A model generated the notes under the pieces. That model ran no database searches and had not been told where the DNA came from. It saw only the letters and a list, made by a program, of their open reading frames with translations. Of a DNA stretch of 64,000 nt, positions 61,081-64,000 are shown piece after piece. Location: positions 1-64,000 of the forward strand of contig NZ_JARGEL010000006.1 of the NCBI RefSeq assembly GCF_029211265.1, read 5' to 3'. This stretch comes from Extensimonas soli (GTDB lineage: Bacteria; Pseudomonadota; Gammaproteobacteria; Burkholderiales; Burkholderiaceae_C). Position numbers and translations under genes: made by a program. Position 1 is the stretch's first letter. The number at the start of each line of letters is the position of its first letter.

Positions 61081-61120
61081 CGATGGCTTCCGATGGCTTC
61101 CGATGGCTTCCGATGGCTTC
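61081..61120 (+). repeat. Tandem decamer repeat, 4 copies
   Basis: The unit cgatggcttc is repeated four times without error, with a fifth imperfect unit (cgattggcat). It lies about 60 bp before the polyamine receptor start, in its leader. The copy number may vary between strains. Confidence 0.9.
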
Positions 61121-61178
61121 CGATTGGCATCCATATTGCATACCTTTTGCCGGCCCACCCCTTTTTGGAGGAGTTTCG

Positions 61179-62348
61179 ATGTCCTGTTCTACGCACCCCC
61201 CCCGGCCGCTTGCGGCTGGCAAGAAACCCCAAACATCCTTGGCGCGCAAATTGCTGGGCACCTTCACGGCGAGCGCAGCGGCGTTGGCAATGCTTGCGGC
61301 AGCGCCTGCGCAGGCCCAGGACAACGTGCTGAACATCTACAACTGGTCGGACTACATCGCCCCGACCACCGTTCCGGATTTTGAAAAGCAGTCCAGCGTC
61401 AAGGTGCGTTACGACACCTTCGACTCGAACGAGACGCTGTTCGCCAAGCTGGTCGCAGGCGACACGGGCTACGACATCGTCGTGCCTTCGTCGAACTGGG
61501 GCGCCGTCGAGCTCAAGGGCGGCCTGTTCCAGCCCATAGACAAGTCCAAGATTCCCAACTACCAGAACCTCGACCCCAACCTGATGAAGCAGCTCGCGGT
61601 CGTCGATCCAGGCAACAAATACCTGATTCCGTGGATGTGGGGCTACACCACCGTGGGAATCAACGTGGACAAGGTCAAAAAGGCCCTGGGCGACACGCCC
61701 ATGCCCGACAACCCTTTTGAGCTGGTGTTCAACCCCACGTATTCCAACAAGCTCAAGAGCTGCGGCATCTCGTTCCTCGACTCCGGCGGCGACATCATGG
61801 AGGCGGCGTTCAACTACCTGCACATCCCGCAAAACAGCAACAAGCCCGCCGACTACCAGAAGGCCTGGGAGATGCTGCAAAAAATCCGCCCCAACGTGAG
61901 CCAGCTTTCCTCGAGCGGCTACATCAACGACCTTGCGGGCGGCAACCTTTGCGCCTCGCTCGGCTGGTCGGGGGACATGGGCATCGCCGCGCACCGCGCC
62001 AAGGAAGCCAAGAACGGCGTGAACGTCAAGGTCTTCCCGCCCACGCACGGCGCCGTGATCTTCATCGACACCATGGCGATCCCCGCCGACGCCAAGCACG
62101 CCGAGAACGCGCACAAGTTCATCAACTACCGCCTGCAGCCCAAGGTCGTCGCGGCCGATTCCAACACCGTGTATTACGCCAACCCGGTGCCCGCATCCGT
62201 GTCCATGGTGCTGCCGCGCGTGAAAGACAACGACTACGTCTTTCTTACGCCCGAGATGATGGGCAAGCTCATTGCGCCCAAGGTCTATAGCAGCGAGGAA
62301 CGCCGCCTCGTGACGCGCCTGTACACCAAGTTCAAGACGGGGCTGTAA
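61179..62348 (+). CDS. potF: Polyamine ABC transporter substrate-binding protein (PotF/SpuD-like)
   Basis: This 389-residue periplasmic receptor has a long signal region (hydrophobic FTASAAALAMLAAAPAQA), then NVLNIYNWSDYIAPTTVPDF, the defining start of PotD/PotF, and VRYDTFDSNETLFAKL, IVVPSSNW and NYRLQPKVVA. The ligand is probably putrescine. GGAGGAG lies before ATG 61179; earlier in-frame starts would run through the decamer repeats. Confidence 0.93.
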   Translation: MSCSTHPPRPLAAGKKPQTSLARKLLGTFTASAAALAMLAAAPAQAQDNVLNIYNWSDYIAPTTVPDFEKQSSVKVRYDTFDSNETLFAKLVAGDTGYDIVVPSSNWGAVELKGGLFQPIDKSKIPNYQNLDPNLMKQLAVVDPGNKYLIPWMWGYTTVGINVDKVKKALGDTPMPDNPFELVFNPTYSNKLKSCGISFLDSGGDIMEAAFNYLHIPQNSNKPADYQKAWEMLQKIRPNVSQLSSSGYINDLAGGNLCASLGWSGDMGIAAHRAKEAKNGVNVKVFPPTHGAVIFIDTMAIPADAKHAENAHKFINYRLQPKVVAADSNTVYYANPVPASVSMVLPRVKDNDYVFLTPEMMGKLIAPKVYSSEERRLVTRLYTKFKTGL

Positions 62349-62466
62349 AAAAGAAAAAGAGGGGGTGGCTGCAGCGCTCGGGCGCGGGCGTGCGGCACGG
62401 CTTGCGCACGCAGCCGAACCGGCAGCCACCTGCAATCTGCACGGCATGGGATCACGAAATCACACC

Positions 62467-63588
62467 ATGGCTCAAACCAGCACTGCAGCCGCAAGCGCGG
62501 CGCAAGCCGACGAGGCCTTCCTGCGCATCGCGGCCGTGAGCAAACGCTTCGGCGAGGTCGTCGCGGTCCACGAGATCGACCTGGACATCGCGCGGGGCGA
62601 AATCTTTGCGCTGCTCGGCTCCTCGGGCTGCGGCAAGTCCACACTGCTGCGCATGCTTGCGGGCTTCGAGACGCCGAGCAGCGGGCGCGTCTTTCTCGCG
62701 GGCGAGGACATCACCGAACTGCCGCCCTACGAGCGGCCCATCAACATGATGTTCCAGTCCTACGCCTTGTTTCCGCACCTCACGGTGTTCGACAACATCG
62801 CGTTTGGCCTGCGGCGCGACGGCATGGACAAGGCCGCGCTGACGCAGCGCGTCGAAGAGATGCTCGAGCTCGTGCAGCTGCGCCCCTACGCCAAGCGCAA
62901 GCCGCACCAGCTCTCGGGCGGGCAGCAGCAGCGCGTGGCGCTCGCGCGCAGCCTGGCCAAGCGGCCCAAGCTGCTGCTGCTCGACGAGCCGCTCGCGGCG
63001 CTCGACAAAAAACTGCGCGAGCGCACCCAGCTCGAACTCGTCCACATCCTGCGCAAGGTGGGCGTGACCTGTGTGCTGGTCACGCACGACCAGGAAGAAG
63101 CCATGACCATGGCCGACCACATCGCCGTGATGCGCGAGGGGCGCTTTTTGCAGCTGGGCACCCCCAGCGAGCTGTACGAGCACCCCAAGAACCGCTTCGT
63201 GGCCGACTTCATCGGCAACGTGAACCTGTTCGAAGGCCAGCTCGTGACCGATGAGCCCGATTACTGCGAGGTGCAGACCGACGAAGCGCTGTTTCGCATC
63301 GGGCACGGCATCACGGGCCCGCTGGGCATGGCGCTGGTGGTGGCGCTGCGCCCGGAAAAAATCACGCTCCAGGACGGCCACCAGGCGGCATCCAGCAACG
63401 CCGTGCAGGGGCAGATCGCCGCGCGCTCGTACATGGGCAGCTACACAGCCTACGAGCTGCAGCTGCCCAACCAGCGGCGCCTGCGCGTCACGGTCGCCAA
63501 CACCGACCGCCACGCCGAGCCCTTCGAGGTGGGCGACGCCGTGACGGCTCAGTGGTCGGACACCGCGCCCATGGTCATTGCCGATTGA
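62467..63588 (+). CDS. potG: Polyamine ABC transporter ATP-binding protein (PotG-like)
   Basis: The 373-residue ATPase has Walker A LLGSSGCGKST around residue 50, signature LSGGQQQRVALARSLAKRP, Walker B LLLLDEPLAALD, and H-loop LVTHDQEEAMTMA. The C-terminal TOBE domain (about 280-373) fits the PotA/PotG group. It follows the receptor by 118 bp and precedes potH by 11 bp. Confidence 0.94.
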   Translation: MAQTSTAAASAAQADEAFLRIAAVSKRFGEVVAVHEIDLDIARGEIFALLGSSGCGKSTLLRMLAGFETPSSGRVFLAGEDITELPPYERPINMMFQSYALFPHLTVFDNIAFGLRRDGMDKAALTQRVEEMLELVQLRPYAKRKPHQLSGGQQQRVALARSLAKRPKLLLLDEPLAALDKKLRERTQLELVHILRKVGVTCVLVTHDQEEAMTMADHIAVMREGRFLQLGTPSELYEHPKNRFVADFIGNVNLFEGQLVTDEPDYCEVQTDEALFRIGHGITGPLGMALVVALRPEKITLQDGHQAASSNAVQGQIAARSYMGSYTAYELQLPNQRRLRVTVANTDRHAEPFEVGDAVTAQWSDTAPMVIAD

Positions 63589-63599
63589 AGGGACTTGCG

Positions 63600-64000
63600 A
63601 TGGAAGATGTCCAAGCCCCCGCAGTGCACCGGCGCAGGCGGTTTTTCCATGCCGGGCGCCTGGCCGTCATCGGCCTGCCGCAGCTCTGGTTCGTGGTGTT
63701 CCTGCTCGCGCCCTTTTTCATCCTGCTCAAGATCAGCCTGTCGGCCAGCAACGAGCTGGGCGTGGGCTTCGAGCCGCTGGTGTCTTTCCAGGATGAGGTG
63801 CTGCACATCCAGTTGCGCTTCAGCGCCTTTGCGGCGCTGCTGCGCGACCAGCTCTACCTGCTGACCTACCTGTCCTCGATCGGCTATGCGCTGCTCACCA
63901 CGCTGCTGTGCCTGGTGATCGGCTACCCGTTCGCGTACTTTCTCGCGCGCTCCAACCCATCGGTGCGCCCGGCCTTGCTGATGCTCGTGATGCTGCCGTT
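63600..64000 (+). CDS. potH: Polyamine ABC transporter permease (PotH-like), N-terminal part
   Basis: ATG 63600 follows AAGGGA. The frame is open to the window end (133 codons seen): a basic N terminus (RRRRFFHAGR), a first span LAVIGLPQLWFVVFLLAPFF, then LKISLSASNELG and a second span YALLTTLLCLVIGYPFAYFLA, the usual PotB/PotH start. The rest lies outside the window. Confidence 0.92.
   Translation, partial: MEDVQAPAVHRRRRFFHAGRLAVIGLPQLWFVVFLLAPFFILLKISLSASNELGVGFEPLVSFQDEVLHIQLRFSAFAALLRDQLYLLTYLSSIGYALLTTLLCLVIGYPFAYFLARSNPSVRPALLMLVMLP

Noticed and set aside
61081-61120. CRISPR array
   Set aside because: The decamer units are directly adjacent without spacers and there are no cas genes; it is a simple tandem repeat.

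Overview
The window is high-GC DNA of a betaproteobacterium. Gene content (pilT-cNMP-pilU, the rsmI-yraN-diaA-dolP neighbourhood, TctAB, polyamine catabolism, isoquinoline-oxidoreductase-like genes) and a small AGCTGC/GCGCTT palindrome typical of Comamonadaceae point to Burkholderiales, most likely Comamonadaceae. It carries dnaA-dnaN-gyrB, so it lies close to the chromosome origin.

Layout. 1-540: truncated IS30-type insertion sequence and a dispersed repeat. 544-2422: DEDDh exonuclease and DAHP synthase. 2506-11069: a biphenyl-type upper catabolic cluster (bphA1A2A3BCD with an ompW gene and a small membrane gene on the minus strand; a GntR regulator and ferredoxin reductase bphA4 divergent), in gene content and BphA4 length very like the KKS102/Tn4371 type. 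11191-16057: lone TRAP receptor, EamA exporter, TctAB without TctC, yggS. 16106-18999: pilT, a cyclic-nucleotide-binding protein, pilU. 19061-25744: housekeeping genes (dolP, diaA-like, ppk2, yraN, rsmI, prfC). 25962-27964: a two-gene unit of a roadblock protein and an unusual ABC-ATPase/tyrosine-phosphatase fusion. 28165-31556: enoyl-CoA hydratase and two acyl-CoA dehydrogenases. 31724-38164: ychJ broken by a 266-bp MITE, then dnaA, dnaN, gyrB. 38371-42681: DASS transporter and arsenic resistance genes (arsR, acr3, arsC, arsH). 42936-44830: amine oxidase and double cupin protein. 45007-49121: two small genes, a molybdenum hydroxylase pair and its MocA-like partner. 49646-51602: a low-GC run of promoterless small genes separated by attC-like sites, that is, integron cassettes without an integrase (CALIN). 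51604-64000: polyamine catabolism and uptake (aminotransferase, agmatinase, puuB, MocR regulator, puuD, puuA, spuC, potF, potG, start of potH).

The most striking feature is the load of small non-autonomous repeats. A 161-bp element with inverted ends and 4-bp CTAG/CTGG target duplications occurs four times. Two copies lie inside genes, and each adds a whole number of codons (55 and 33) with no stop, so the host frame is kept. A second MITE breaks ychJ with a 3-bp duplication. Small Comamonadaceae palindromes supply start regions or internal codons of several genes. Other points worth following are the roadblock/ABC-phosphatase operon and the TIR-domain cassette in the CALIN.

All identifications are from reading the sequence; no database search was run.
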